From G963662265 sp963668545 (GTDB taxonomy: Bacteria; Spirochaetota; Spirochaetia; CADAEX01): a DNA stretch of 64,000 nucleotides. Below are positions 7,722-15,494 of the stretch, in pieces. Below the pieces are notes generated by a model. It was not told the DNA's origin. It worked only from the letters and a program-made list of their open reading frames with translations, and did not search any database. Position numbers and translations under genes: made by a program. Numbering within the stretch: the first letter of the stretch is position 1; each line of letters begins with the position of its first letter. The stretch lies in contig OY764868.1 in assembly GCA_963668545.1 (NCBI GenBank), forward strand, positions 1,426,001 through 1,490,000. The letters are read 5' to 3'.

Positions 7722-9179
7722 ATGAATATGAAAAAAGAAAAAAAGTTCCGTTACGAAGAGATTGCAGAATATATTACTTATGCAATCGAGGATGGAACAA
7801 TAAAGTTCGGAAGCAGGGTTCCATCCCTGCGGGAAATAAGCAGAAGATTCAGATGTTCAATATCTGTAGTTATGCAGGCGTATGAGGTGCTTGAAAAAAG
7901 GGGAAAGATTCATGCTGTTGAAAAGTCGGGATTTTTTGCTTCTCAACCTTTTACCAATCCTGTTCCTTCAACTGATACCGGTACATACTCACTGAGGTCG
8001 GAAGAGGCTAAACCGCTCAGCATTATAGGAAAAATAGTTGATGCGAGCAATGACAGGACAATTGTACCTCTCGGGGCGGGAATTCCCCATGAAAGTCTTC
8101 TCCCTGTAGGAGCAATAAAACAGTCACTTAACCGTGTCCTGAGAGAAAATCCGCTTCTGCTTAATCAGTATTCTGATGAAGCAGGGTATCACAGCCTCAG
8201 GTGTGAAATATGCAGAATACTGCTTAACAGGGGGGTGAATGCAAACCCTGATGATATTCTGATCACAAACGGCTGTACTGAAGCTCTCTCCCTTGCTGTA
8301 GCGAGCTCTACATCTCCCGGTGATACAGTTGCAATTGAGAGCCCTGTTTTCATGGGTGCAATTCAGATACTTAAGGAACTGGGGAGAAGAATAATAACAG
8401 TTCCGACATCTGCAGACAGCGGAATGGATCTCGATTATCTTGAAATGGCTGTAAAAAAATCAGATGTCAGGGCTGTCATGATGACTGCCGCATTTCAGAA
8501 CCCTCTGGGATTTGTCATGCCTGAGGAAAAAAGAAAAAGGGCTGTTGAGCTTGCTGAAAAATACAGTATCATAATTATTGAAGACGATTTGTACAGCGAC
8601 TGTTCCCACAACTTTACAGCAGAACGTCCTGTCAAAAGTTTTGACAGGACGGGGCATGTGATATACTGCTCCTCTTTTTCAAAGACATTGAGCCCGGGAC
8701 TAAGGATAGGATGGATGATGGGGGGGATACATCACAGGAAATGCAGGACTATGAAAATTACACAGAATCTCGGAGGAAGCCCTGTTCTGCAGGCCGCCCT
8801 GGCTGATTTTCTCAAAAACGGACGATATTTGAATCATGTCAAAAAATTCCAGAAAAGTATTTCAAGGCAGGCACTTGAAATGAAGATGCTGCTTTCAAAG
8901 TATCTCCCGGATGATACAGCCATATCCACCCCGTGCGGGGGATTCTTTTTCTGGCTTGAAATCAATGGAGATATCGATACTGTTGAGCTTTTCAGTAAAG
9001 CGCTGGAGGAAAAAATAAGTATTGCCCCGGGACAGGTTTTCGGTAATGGTGAGAGATTTAAAAACTGTCTCAGAATAAGTTTCGCATCACCTGTTACAGA
9101 TGAATTAAGAAGTGGAATTATTAAACTCGGTAATATTATAACTGATATGAAGCAGGGTAATATGAGAAGAATCGGCTAA
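7722..9179 (+). CDS. MocR-family regulator (GntR wHTH plus aminotransferase domain)
   Basis: The N-terminal winged helix (about residues 6-75, with KFGSRVPSLREISRRF and the recognition helix CSISVVMQAYEVLEKRGK) is GntR type. The rest is a fold-I aminotransferase domain with the PLP lysine Lys321 in YCSSFSKTLSPGLRIGW, NGCTEA near 184, FQNPLG near 262 and the IEDDLY pair. At 485 residues it has normal MocR length. Such proteins use PLP or PLP-amino acid adducts as effectors to control neighbouring amino-acid or vitamin B6 genes. It is divergent from an aminotransferase gene, with a repeat operator between them. It ends 7 bases before the convergent dapF-like gene. Confidence 0.92.
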   Translation: MNMKKEKKFRYEEIAEYITYAIEDGTIKFGSRVPSLREISRRFRCSISVVMQAYEVLEKRGKIHAVEKSGFFASQPFTNPVPSTDTGTYSLRSEEAKPLSIIGKIVDASNDRTIVPLGAGIPHESLLPVGAIKQSLNRVLRENPLLLNQYSDEAGYHSLRCEICRILLNRGVNANPDDILITNGCTEALSLAVASSTSPGDTVAIESPVFMGAIQILKELGRRIITVPTSADSGMDLDYLEMAVKKSDVRAVMMTAAFQNPLGFVMPEEKRKRAVELAEKYSIIIIEDDLYSDCSHNFTAERPVKSFDRTGHVIYCSSFSKTLSPGLRIGWMMGGIHHRKCRTMKITQNLGGSPVLQAALADFLKNGRYLNHVKKFQKSISRQALEMKMLLSKYLPDDTAISTPCGGFFFWLEINGDIDTVELFSKALEEKISIAPGQVFGNGERFKNCLRISFASPVTDELRSGIIKLGNIITDMKQGNMRRIG

Positions 9180-9186
9180 TTACTTA

Positions 9187-9993
9187 TCAGATATTTCCTT
9201 CATCATAGAAATACTGGCCTGTATAAACATATTCAGGTGCAGCTGTTATAAAAGCTTCATTTTTAATCTGGTCCCATTCTGCAAAAGCCTTTGTATTATA
9301 GAAATTTACAAGAAGGGAGTTTTCATAACCGTTCAGAACAGATGCAATTGCACCTGCTGATAAAGTCAGCGAATTGTCTGTATTCATCCTGTTTTTCCAG
9401 GCTGTTATACTGATTATGTCAGGAGAAAGAGGTTTTACAAAAACAGGCTGGCAGAGGGAAAGGGTTTCTGATTTCATTATTTCCTTGTGCATCTTTTTAA
9501 GGAACTCCCTCGGCTTGTTCTCCGGGAAAAAAACTATTCCTGTTTTACCGATTTTCACCCTGCTGAATCTGTAAGTGAAATTGTTGTATATCAGGTTTTC
9601 AGTATTGCCAGTATCAATTTCCGGTTCTCCTGTCTTTATCCTGAAATTCCTGCTGTCTATGGCTCTGAGAGTATATTCCCTGTTGTTGTTGATTATAATT
9701 ATATCTGAATTGTCTGTAGAAACAGTATCATAAATATATCTTGATGCTGCAATGGATGAATCAGAAGAATAGTCATGAAAAGAACCGTCGGGAGAAAAAG
9801 TCAGTATTTCCGTGCAGTTATTATTATGTTTCGTAATAAATATAATTCCATTAGCACCGGCTCCTGTATGCCTGTCGCAGATTTTTACCGCAATGTCTGA
9901 GAAAACGGAATGATCCGGCAGCTTTTCATCTCTGAAATCAGCAAGCAGAAGATCATTCCGTAATATATGAAGTTTGAAAAAGTTTATTTCCAA
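9187..9993 (-). CDS. DapF-fold protein lacking both catalytic cysteines
   Basis: The 268-residue protein aligns by eye along the whole of diaminopimelate epimerase. FKLHILRNDLLLAD stands for the N-terminal HGLGNDF strand, ICDRHTGAGANGIIFI for the CDRHxGxGADG motif, TFSPDGS for NADGS, and FRIKTGEPE for the MGxP strand. The active-site signatures are lost. The first Cys position reads DYSSDSS (Ser76, with GNG also gone), and the second reads LTLSAGAIAS (209-218) with no Cys. DapF racemises LL-DAP using a Cys/Cys acid-base pair, so this copy should be inactive as an epimerase. It lies 2 bases after lysC, in the same pathway context; a regulatory or binding role, or decay, are both possible. Confidence 0.75.
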   Translation of the reverse strand: MEINFFKLHILRNDLLLADFRDEKLPDHSVFSDIAVKICDRHTGAGANGIIFITKHNNNCTEILTFSPDGSFHDYSSDSSIAASRYIYDTVSTDNSDIIIINNNREYTLRAIDSRNFRIKTGEPEIDTGNTENLIYNNFTYRFSRVKIGKTGIVFFPENKPREFLKKMHKEIMKSETLSLCQPVFVKPLSPDIISITAWKNRMNTDNSLTLSAGAIASVLNGYENSLLVNFYNTKAFAEWDQIKNEAFITAAPEYVYTGQYFYDEGNI

Positions 9994-9995
9994 TT

Positions 9996-11336
9996 TTACT
10001 TCTCAAAAAACTCTTTATGGAGGTTGATAATTGTATTGTCTATTTCATTCTGATCCAGAACCATGGAGAGGTTTACATCAGAAGATCCCAGCGAAATCAT
10101 TTTAATGACAGCAGGGGAAAGTGTGGCAAAAATTCTCGAGATAAGAGAAGAATCCTTCCATATATTTTTTCCAACAAGACAGATAATTCCGCATCCGGAT
10201 TCAACTGTTGTTTTTCCTATCATTTCAAGCTCTGATTTGATTGAATTCAGGTTTTTTGTATCTTCGATTGTCATTGATACAGAAACCTCTGATGTTGAAA
10301 TAAGATCAACAGGTGTCTGGTATTTGTTGAAAATTGAAAATATTCTGGAGAGGAAACCGTATGCATTCAGCATTCTTGAAGAAGTGATGTTGATCAGTGT
10401 TATGTTTTTCTTCCCTGCAATTCCAGTAAGTCCTGATGAAGCAGCATCTTTGATAATTCTTGTTCCGGGAGCATCGGGATTCCTTGTATTTTTTACAACT
10501 ACCGGTATCCTTTTTTCAACCGCCGGCTGTATTGTTGACGGGTGTACAACCTTTGCCCCGAAAAAAGCAAGTTCGGCAGCTTCGATATAGCTTATTGTTG
10601 TCATTGTTTTTGCACCTTTGACAAGCCTGGGGTCAGTTGTAAGGATTCCGTCAACATCTGTCCATATCTGTACTTCTTCAGCATTAAGTGCTGACCCGTA
10701 GATTGTAGCTGTATAGTCGGAACCGCCTCTTCCAAGGGTTGTGGTAGAACCGCTTTCAGTTGAACTGATAAAACCCTGCGCAATTATCAGCTTGTCAGAT
10801 TCAGGCTTAACCATTTCCCTTATTATGTTGTCAGTAAGAGGAAAAATGGGAACTGCAGCTGAGTAGTTGTCATCAGTTTTTATTATATCCCTTGAATCAA
10901 GAAGCTCTGCCCTGATTCCCCTTTCAACAGCTCTGTGATATATGAGTGCAGTTGAGAGTCTCTCTCCGAATGATAAAAGAGTGTCTCTGCTTTTGAGCGT
11001 GCATTCCTGAAGGAGAAAAAGCCCTCTTGCAAGTGAATACAGCTGTTCAAACATCTCATTGATTGTTTCAGATGCTTTTTTGAGGTTGTCGCCTGTAAGG
11101 AAAGCTTCTGCTGTTTCAAGATGGGATTTTTTGAGGTTTTCAATATTGTTTATTATCCCGTCTTTGTTTTTGCCTGCAGCAAAATCAGCAATTTCAACAA
11201 GTCTGTCTGTTGTTTTTCCCATGGCGGAAGAAATCATCAGCGGTGCTGATTTAATCTGTTTTTCAGCAATATCAATTGCCTTGTCAATCCATTCGCTGTT
11301 CTGGACTGAAGTTCCTCCGAATTTTAATACAATCAT
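9996..11336 (-). CDS. lysC: Aspartate kinase
   Basis: The enzyme phosphorylates aspartate, the first step to lysine, threonine, methionine and diaminopimelate. The N-terminus MIVLKFGGTSV holds the kinase KFGGTS motif (Lys5). The catalytic domain includes SFGERLST, TTLGRGGSDYTA and the IWTDVDGILTTDPR loop. The C-terminal third (from about residue 305) carries two ACT-type regions, so feedback control by an amino acid is expected. The 446-residue length fits monofunctional, single-polypeptide aspartokinases of the ThrA/LysC group. AGGAA precedes the ATG. It forms a pair with the cysteine-less DapF homologue. Confidence 0.95.
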   Translation of the reverse strand: MIVLKFGGTSVQNSEWIDKAIDIAEKQIKSAPLMISSAMGKTTDRLVEIADFAAGKNKDGIINNIENLKKSHLETAEAFLTGDNLKKASETINEMFEQLYSLARGLFLLQECTLKSRDTLLSFGERLSTALIYHRAVERGIRAELLDSRDIIKTDDNYSAAVPIFPLTDNIIREMVKPESDKLIIAQGFISSTESGSTTTLGRGGSDYTATIYGSALNAEEVQIWTDVDGILTTDPRLVKGAKTMTTISYIEAAELAFFGAKVVHPSTIQPAVEKRIPVVVKNTRNPDAPGTRIIKDAASSGLTGIAGKKNITLINITSSRMLNAYGFLSRIFSIFNKYQTPVDLISTSEVSVSMTIEDTKNLNSIKSELEMIGKTTVESGCGIICLVGKNIWKDSSLISRIFATLSPAVIKMISLGSSDVNLSMVLDQNEIDNTIINLHKEFFEK

Positions 11337-11609
11337 GTTCCTTTCCTGTTCCTGTTTTCATGTATCTGATGTTGTTAATCAGCGTTATTGTACAGTATTA
11401 TTATTTTAATAGAAAGCTTTTAGAAAGCCGGTAAAAATTATAAATAACTGTTCTGATATATAATAACACTTCAATGATGCTGATTGATTGTTGCTAACAT
11501 TAATGAATCATTATGTCAATAAAGCAGAATTTACCATGGTGTCTTAAAATATTATCTATGATATGCTAAAATATATAAAAGTTGATAAACTTGATTATGG
11601 AGAAATATT
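11337..11609. other. Divergent intergenic region, lysC / purine nucleoside phosphorylase
   Basis: These 273 AT-rich bases separate divergent lysC and the phosphorylase gene. A short direct repeat AGAAAGC occurs at about 11412 and 11422. A weak possible lysC promoter (TTTACC and TATTAA, 18 apart on the minus strand) spans about 11405-11435. I looked for a lysine riboswitch-like multi-stem structure and for a terminator-antiterminator pair and saw neither. Confidence 0.3.
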
Positions 11610-12407
11610 TTGAAAAAAGGTTTTCATGAAAGAGTGGAACAGGTCTACAGATCCTGTAATATTGACAGAGAATATTGTCCTGAAACAGCTGTTGTTCTCG
11701 GTTCAGGCTTGTCTGAGCTGGTGAAATCATACAGCGGAAGGGAAATATCATTTTCAGATATAGAAGGATTTCCTTCTGTAAACATAAAAGGGCATCCGGG
11801 GCTTTTCAAGCTTGCAGAAAAAGCAGTTCTCATGGCAGGGAGGATTCACTTTTATGAGGGACATTCCATGGAAGATGTTGTTCTTCCTGTTGCTCTTTTG
11901 TGGCGGATGGGGGTAAAAAAAATAATTCTCACAAATGCTGCGGGGGGGGTAAACAGGGAATTTGTTCCCGGGGACCTTGCACTTATTACTGATCATATAA
12001 ATCTTACCGGGCAGAACCCTCTGATAGGAAAAAACGAAGGTTTTGAAGGCCCCCGTTTCCCTGACATGAGCAGGGTATATGATGAGGAAATAAACAGGGC
12101 AGCAATGTCAATAGATCCGGAACTTAGGAAAGGTGTTTATGCAGGACTTACCGGTCCTTCATATGAAACACCTGCAGAGATAAGGATGCTTGAAGCAGCA
12201 GGAGCTGATATGGTGGGTATGTCTACAGTAAATGAGGCAATTGCTGCAAGGTATCTTGGTATGAGGGTTGCCGGTATTTCATGTATTACCAATATGGCAG
12301 CAGGCATTCTTGATCAGCCTCTTGACCACAGCGAAGTAGTTGAGACAGGGAAAAAGGTCAACAGGCGGTTCATAAACCTTGTCAGCAGGCTTCTTGAAGA
12401 AATATAA
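11610..12407 (+). CDS. punA: Purine nucleoside phosphorylase (trimeric, PunA type)
   Basis: It cleaves purine ribo- or deoxyribonucleosides with phosphate to free base and (deoxy)ribose-1-phosphate for purine salvage. Signatures include the phosphate-binding VVLGSGLSEL near residue 29, GHPG near 61, GRIHFYEGHSM near 81, TNAAGGVN near 111, and GLTGPSYETPAEIRM with ADMVGMSTVNEAIAAR near 190-210. These place it in the low-molecular-mass trimeric class. The 265-residue length is typical. The start is TTG (11610), chosen because GGAG precedes it and the reading frame shows no better ATG upstream of the conserved region. The helicase gene follows after 27 bases. Confidence 0.95.
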   Translation: MKKGFHERVEQVYRSCNIDREYCPETAVVLGSGLSELVKSYSGREISFSDIEGFPSVNIKGHPGLFKLAEKAVLMAGRIHFYEGHSMEDVVLPVALLWRMGVKKIILTNAAGGVNREFVPGDLALITDHINLTGQNPLIGKNEGFEGPRFPDMSRVYDEEINRAAMSIDPELRKGVYAGLTGPSYETPAEIRMLEAAGADMVGMSTVNEAIAARYLGMRVAGISCITNMAAGILDQPLDHSEVVETGKKVNRRFINLVSRLLEEI

Positions 12408-12434
12408 AAAAACCAGGAACACACCGGAATAATT

Positions 12435-14831
12435 ATGAAAGCATCAGAAAAATTCTCAGCGCCTGTTATACAGCAGATGCGGAAAGCTGTTTCAGATACA
12501 GGGGGAAATGAAGTAATGTTTACAGGCCGGAGCGGAGACAGCGGCCTGATTGAACATATAGAAACAGCAGCCCGGGGAAACGAGAATTCTGTTCCTGCAC
12601 TTGAAGGATTTGTAGACAGGGGGGATGTTGTTATTCATAACCATCCCGGAGGAAACCTTAGCCCAAGTGCTGCAGATTTGAGAATAGCATCAATACTGGG
12701 AAATCAGGGGATAGGTTTTTATATTATCAATAATGAGGTCACTGAAGTTTATGCAGTGGCTGAAACTGTTGCTGAAAGGATAGTCCCTTTAAATACAGAT
12801 GAAATCAAATCACACCTGGAACCTGGCGGGTCTTTATCAGGAATCTTTGAAAAGTACGAAGTAAGGCCGTCCCAGATTGAGATGCTTTGCGATGTTGCTG
12901 ATGCAATTAACAATGAGGAAATCATAATTGCAGAAGCAGGCACCGGGGTCGGAAAATCGCTTGCTTATCTTATTCCTGCATTCCAGTGGGTTATTAATAA
13001 TAATGACAGGATAGTAATATCAACAGGGACAATAAACCTTCAGCACCAGCTTATTGAAAAAGATATTCCTCTTGTCAGAAAAATGCTTAAGACAGATAAA
13101 AAGGCTGCCCTTGTAAAAGGAAGGGGCAATTATGTCTGCATGAGAAAATATCTGGAAAAACTGAATGAAACTTCCCTTTTCAATGAAACAGACAGGGAAC
13201 TGATGCTTATAAAGGAATGGGTTGAGACAACAGATACAGGAGATAAGTCTGACTTGAGTTTTCTTCCCGACCATGCACTGTGGGGAGATATTGCTTCCGA
13301 ATCAGATTACTGTCTCGGGCTGCACTGTCCGTACCGGGAAAAGTGTTTTGTGATAAAATCAAGGAAAAGAGCTGCCGCGGCACAGATACTTGTTGTAAAT
13401 CACCATATACTCTTTTCAGATATATCAGCAAGAAGTGCAGGGGGAGGTTTCAACGGTACAGCTGTCCTTCCCGGGTTCAGCAGAATTGTATTTGATGAAG
13501 CACATAATATGGAAAATGCTGCCACCTCATTTTATTCTCCGACACTGTCCCGGGGTATGATGTTTAAGACTATTACAAAAATATACAGAAGAAAAAAGGG
13601 GCGGATATCAGGTATATATGTGAGCCTTAAAAACAGTGAAGGGGCTGAAGATAAAATCGAAGAGATACCTTCACTGACAGCTGAGGCTGTCAGTGAATTC
13701 GAGCTTCTGGAAAAGGAGGCTGAAGATCTTCTCAAGGGATCATATAACCTGAGGATAGATCATGAAGAAAAATTTGATAATCTGCTTTCCAGAACAGCAT
13801 CTCTTAAAAGTCATCTTTCAAAAATACATATGATTATTGATGATATTACACAGGGAATGGATTTTTCCCCTGAAGATGATGCCGGGGTTTATGAAATAAT
13901 TCTGATAAAAAACAAGCTTCAGGGGCTTGTCTCAACCTGTGAAAAACTTCTCGATACTGATGACAACTATATACCGTGGTTTGAAAAATCAAAAAGAATC
14001 TTTTTCTATGTTACACCAATTGATATTAGCAGGATACTTCAGGATACTCTTTACAGCAAAGTCAAATCAATAGTATTTACCTCTGCAACACTCAGTATAA
14101 GTTCAAAATTCAGTTTCTGGAAAAAAAGGGTGGGGCTGGATTCTGAAATGTTTCCTGTCACAGAGAATATCTATAAATCCCCTTTCAATTATGAAAAGAA
14201 TGTGCTTCTGGGGATCCCCCAGGATCTTCCTGATCCCTCAGATGAAGAATACACGGAAAAACTTTCACAGTTTATCTATGATTCACTGCTGATATCTGAA
14301 GGTAAGGGACTTGTCCTTTTTACATCATATACAATGCTGATGAAAGTATATGAAAGTATTAGGGACAGACTTGTTGAAAACAAGATCATGGTTTACAGAC
14401 AGGGGGAAGATGACCGTTTCAGGCTGCTGAGATCTTTTAACAGTGACAGGAACAGCGTGCTGCTTGCAACAGATTCATTCTGGGAAGGGGTGGACAGTCC
14501 GGGAGATACTCTTAAAAATCTTATTATATGCAGACTCCCTTTCAGGGTTCCTTCTGATCCTGTCATTAAGGCAAGAATGGACAGGATTGCTGAAAACGGT
14601 GGCAACCCCTTTATGGATTTTTCTCTTCCTGAAGCGGTCATCAAGCTCAAGCAGGGATTCGGAAGACTTATGAGGGCTAAAGATGACAGAGGTGTTGTGC
14701 AGATAACTGATAACAGAATACTCAGGAAACAGTACGGTTCAATTTTTCTTAAGTCTCTTCCTGAAGCATCAAGATATTTCGGAACAGCGGAAAATCTTCA
14801 CTCCAAAATCGAGGATTTTTTATACAGCTGA
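12435..14831 (+). CDS. JAMM/RadC-like domain fused to DinG-type Fe-S helicase
   Basis: Residues 1-115 form a JAMM (MPN+/Prok-JAB) domain: Glu26, then His68-Asn-His70, Ser78 and Asp81 fit the zinc-peptidase pattern HxHx7SxxD exactly. From about residue 140 the protein is an XPD/DinG superfamily 2 helicase. It has Walker A AGTGVGKS (168-175), an Fe-S cluster formed by the cysteines of GNYVC, DYC, LHC and EKC, a VFDEAHNME box, and a C-terminal helicase half with TSATLS, DSFWEGVDSPGD and QGFGRLMR. DinG enzymes unwind R-loops and damaged or forked DNA 5' to 3'. Firmicute DinG carries an exonuclease domain at this place; a JAMM domain is unusual. The 798-residue product is likely co-transcribed with punA. 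Confidence 0.9.
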   Translation: MKASEKFSAPVIQQMRKAVSDTGGNEVMFTGRSGDSGLIEHIETAARGNENSVPALEGFVDRGDVVIHNHPGGNLSPSAADLRIASILGNQGIGFYIINNEVTEVYAVAETVAERIVPLNTDEIKSHLEPGGSLSGIFEKYEVRPSQIEMLCDVADAINNEEIIIAEAGTGVGKSLAYLIPAFQWVINNNDRIVISTGTINLQHQLIEKDIPLVRKMLKTDKKAALVKGRGNYVCMRKYLEKLNETSLFNETDRELMLIKEWVETTDTGDKSDLSFLPDHALWGDIASESDYCLGLHCPYREKCFVIKSRKRAAAAQILVVNHHILFSDISARSAGGGFNGTAVLPGFSRIVFDEAHNMENAATSFYSPTLSRGMMFKTITKIYRRKKGRISGIYVSLKNSEGAEDKIEEIPSLTAEAVSEFELLEKEAEDLLKGSYNLRIDHEEKFDNLLSRTASLKSHLSKIHMIIDDITQGMDFSPEDDAGVYEIILIKNKLQGLVSTCEKLLDTDDNYIPWFEKSKRIFFYVTPIDISRILQDTLYSKVKSIVFTSATLSISSKFSFWKKRVGLDSEMFPVTENIYKSPFNYEKNVLLGIPQDLPDPSDEEYTEKLSQFIYDSLLISEGKGLVLFTSYTMLMKVYESIRDRLVENKIMVYRQGEDDRFRLLRSFNSDRNSVLLATDSFWEGVDSPGDTLKNLIICRLPFRVPSDPVIKARMDRIAENGGNPFMDFSLPEAVIKLKQGFGRLMRAKDDRGVVQITDNRILRKQYGSIFLKSLPEASRYFGTAENLHSKIEDFLYS

Positions 14832-14855
14832 TGTTTTTCGGCTGTGACGGGGCAT

Positions 14856-14881
14856 AAAAAAGCCCGGCAGAAAAACCGGGC
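14856..14881 (-). terminator. Intrinsic terminator of groES
   Basis: Read on the minus strand, GCCCGG (14881-14876) pairs with CCGGGC (14867-14862) around an 8-base loop and is followed by six T. It lies 26 bases after the groES stop and is a textbook Rho-independent terminator. On the + strand the same stem could also stop read-through from the helicase gene, although the T tract there is poor. Confidence 0.9.
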
Positions 14882-14906
14882 ATATCAGATAATCAGGAAA
14901 TTAAAA

Positions 14907-15173
14907 TTATTCTACAATTGCAATAATATCATTTGCCTTGAGAATGAGGAATTCCTCCCCATCGATTTTGATAGATGTTCCGGCATATTTATCATACATG
15001 ATTTTCTGGCCGATTTTAACTTTAATTACATCTTTATCATCACCAATAGCTGATACAACGCCTGTCTGGGTTTTTTCCTGTGCTGTCTGAGGTATGTATA
15101 GTCCCCCTTTTGTTTTTTCTTCTGACTCAGAGATTTTAACAAGTACACGGTCCCCTAAAGGTGTGATTTTCAT
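14907..15173 (-). CDS. groES: Co-chaperonin GroES
   Basis: The 88-residue protein caps the GroEL folding chamber. MKITPLGDRVLVK at the N-terminus, the mobile-loop region EEKTKGGLYIPQTAQEK (about 18-34) and the C-terminal EEFLILKANDIIAIVE are diagnostic. AGGAGG sits 6 bases before the ATG, in line with strong expression. It is monocistronic: a promoter lies at 15230-15258 and a terminator just after the gene, and groEL is not adjacent. No CIRCE element (TTAGCACTC-N9-GAGTGCTAA) is present, so HrcA control is not indicated. Confidence 0.97.
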   Translation of the reverse strand: MKITPLGDRVLVKISESEEKTKGGLYIPQTAQEKTQTGVVSAIGDDKDVIKVKIGQKIMYDKYAGTSIKIDGEEFLILKANDIIAIVE

Positions 15174-15229
15174 ATAATCCTCCTGTGGAAATATATTATA
15201 TTTGATTTTTGTGTTTTTTATTAATCAAA

Positions 15230-15258
15230 AATATACGAATGTTCTTAATATTGGTCAA
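15230..15258 (-). promoter_or_regulatory. Sigma-70-type promoter of groES
   Basis: On the minus strand TTGACC (15258-15253) and TATATT (15235-15230) are separated by exactly 17 bases. Transcription would start near 15223, giving a leader of about 50 bases before the groES ATG. No heat-shock operator was recognised around it. Confidence 0.7.
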
Positions 15259-15454
15259 GATAAATATATCAGGAAACATAAAAATCATTTTACTGAATGA
15301 TAATGGGTCAAAATGAACCTTAATTACTTACAGACTGAACATGTGTGTCGAAATGATACTGTATAATAAAAGGAGTGATTTCAAGGAAAAAGTTAAAGTT
15401 AATATAAATATATATATTATAAGGAATTAAATAATTTTTAACTGGTTTATGGAA
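15259..15454. other. AT-rich gap upstream of the sigma-54 promoter
   Basis: The gap between groES and the sigma factor gene is 321 bases. Apart from the two promoters listed, this part is AT-rich sequence with runs of TATA (about 15405-15420). It is the place where upstream activator sites for a sigma-54 activator would be expected. I see no convincing dyad there, and no RNA gene. Confidence 0.35.
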
Positions 15455-15471
15455 TTGGCATGAACTTTGCT
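15455..15471 (+). promoter_or_regulatory. Sigma-54 (-24/-12) promoter of the sigma factor gene
   Basis: TTGGCATGAACTTTGCT matches the sigma-54 consensus YTGGCACGRNNNTTGCW at every fixed position except one (T for C at position 7). The invariant GG (15457-15458) and GC (15469-15470) are exactly 10 bases apart. The start site would be near 15482, so the leader is only about 13 bases and begins at the GAGAGGTG ribosome-binding site before the ATG at 15495. Position, spacing and match are all as expected for a real promoter. Confidence 0.8.
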
Positions 15472-15494
15472 TTATATAGCTGAGAGGTGATAAA

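Noticed and set aside
10063..10590. 175-codon + strand frame opposite lysC
   Set aside because: lysC is certain on the other strand by its motifs; the opposite frame has no recognisable protein and no start signal.
11337..11609. Lysine riboswitch upstream of lysC
   Set aside because: The gap is long enough, but I saw no set of conserved stems and no terminator before the lysC start.
15174..15300. CIRCE (HrcA) operator upstream of groES
   Set aside because: No TTAGCACTC or its inverted partner, even with two mismatches, was found by eye.
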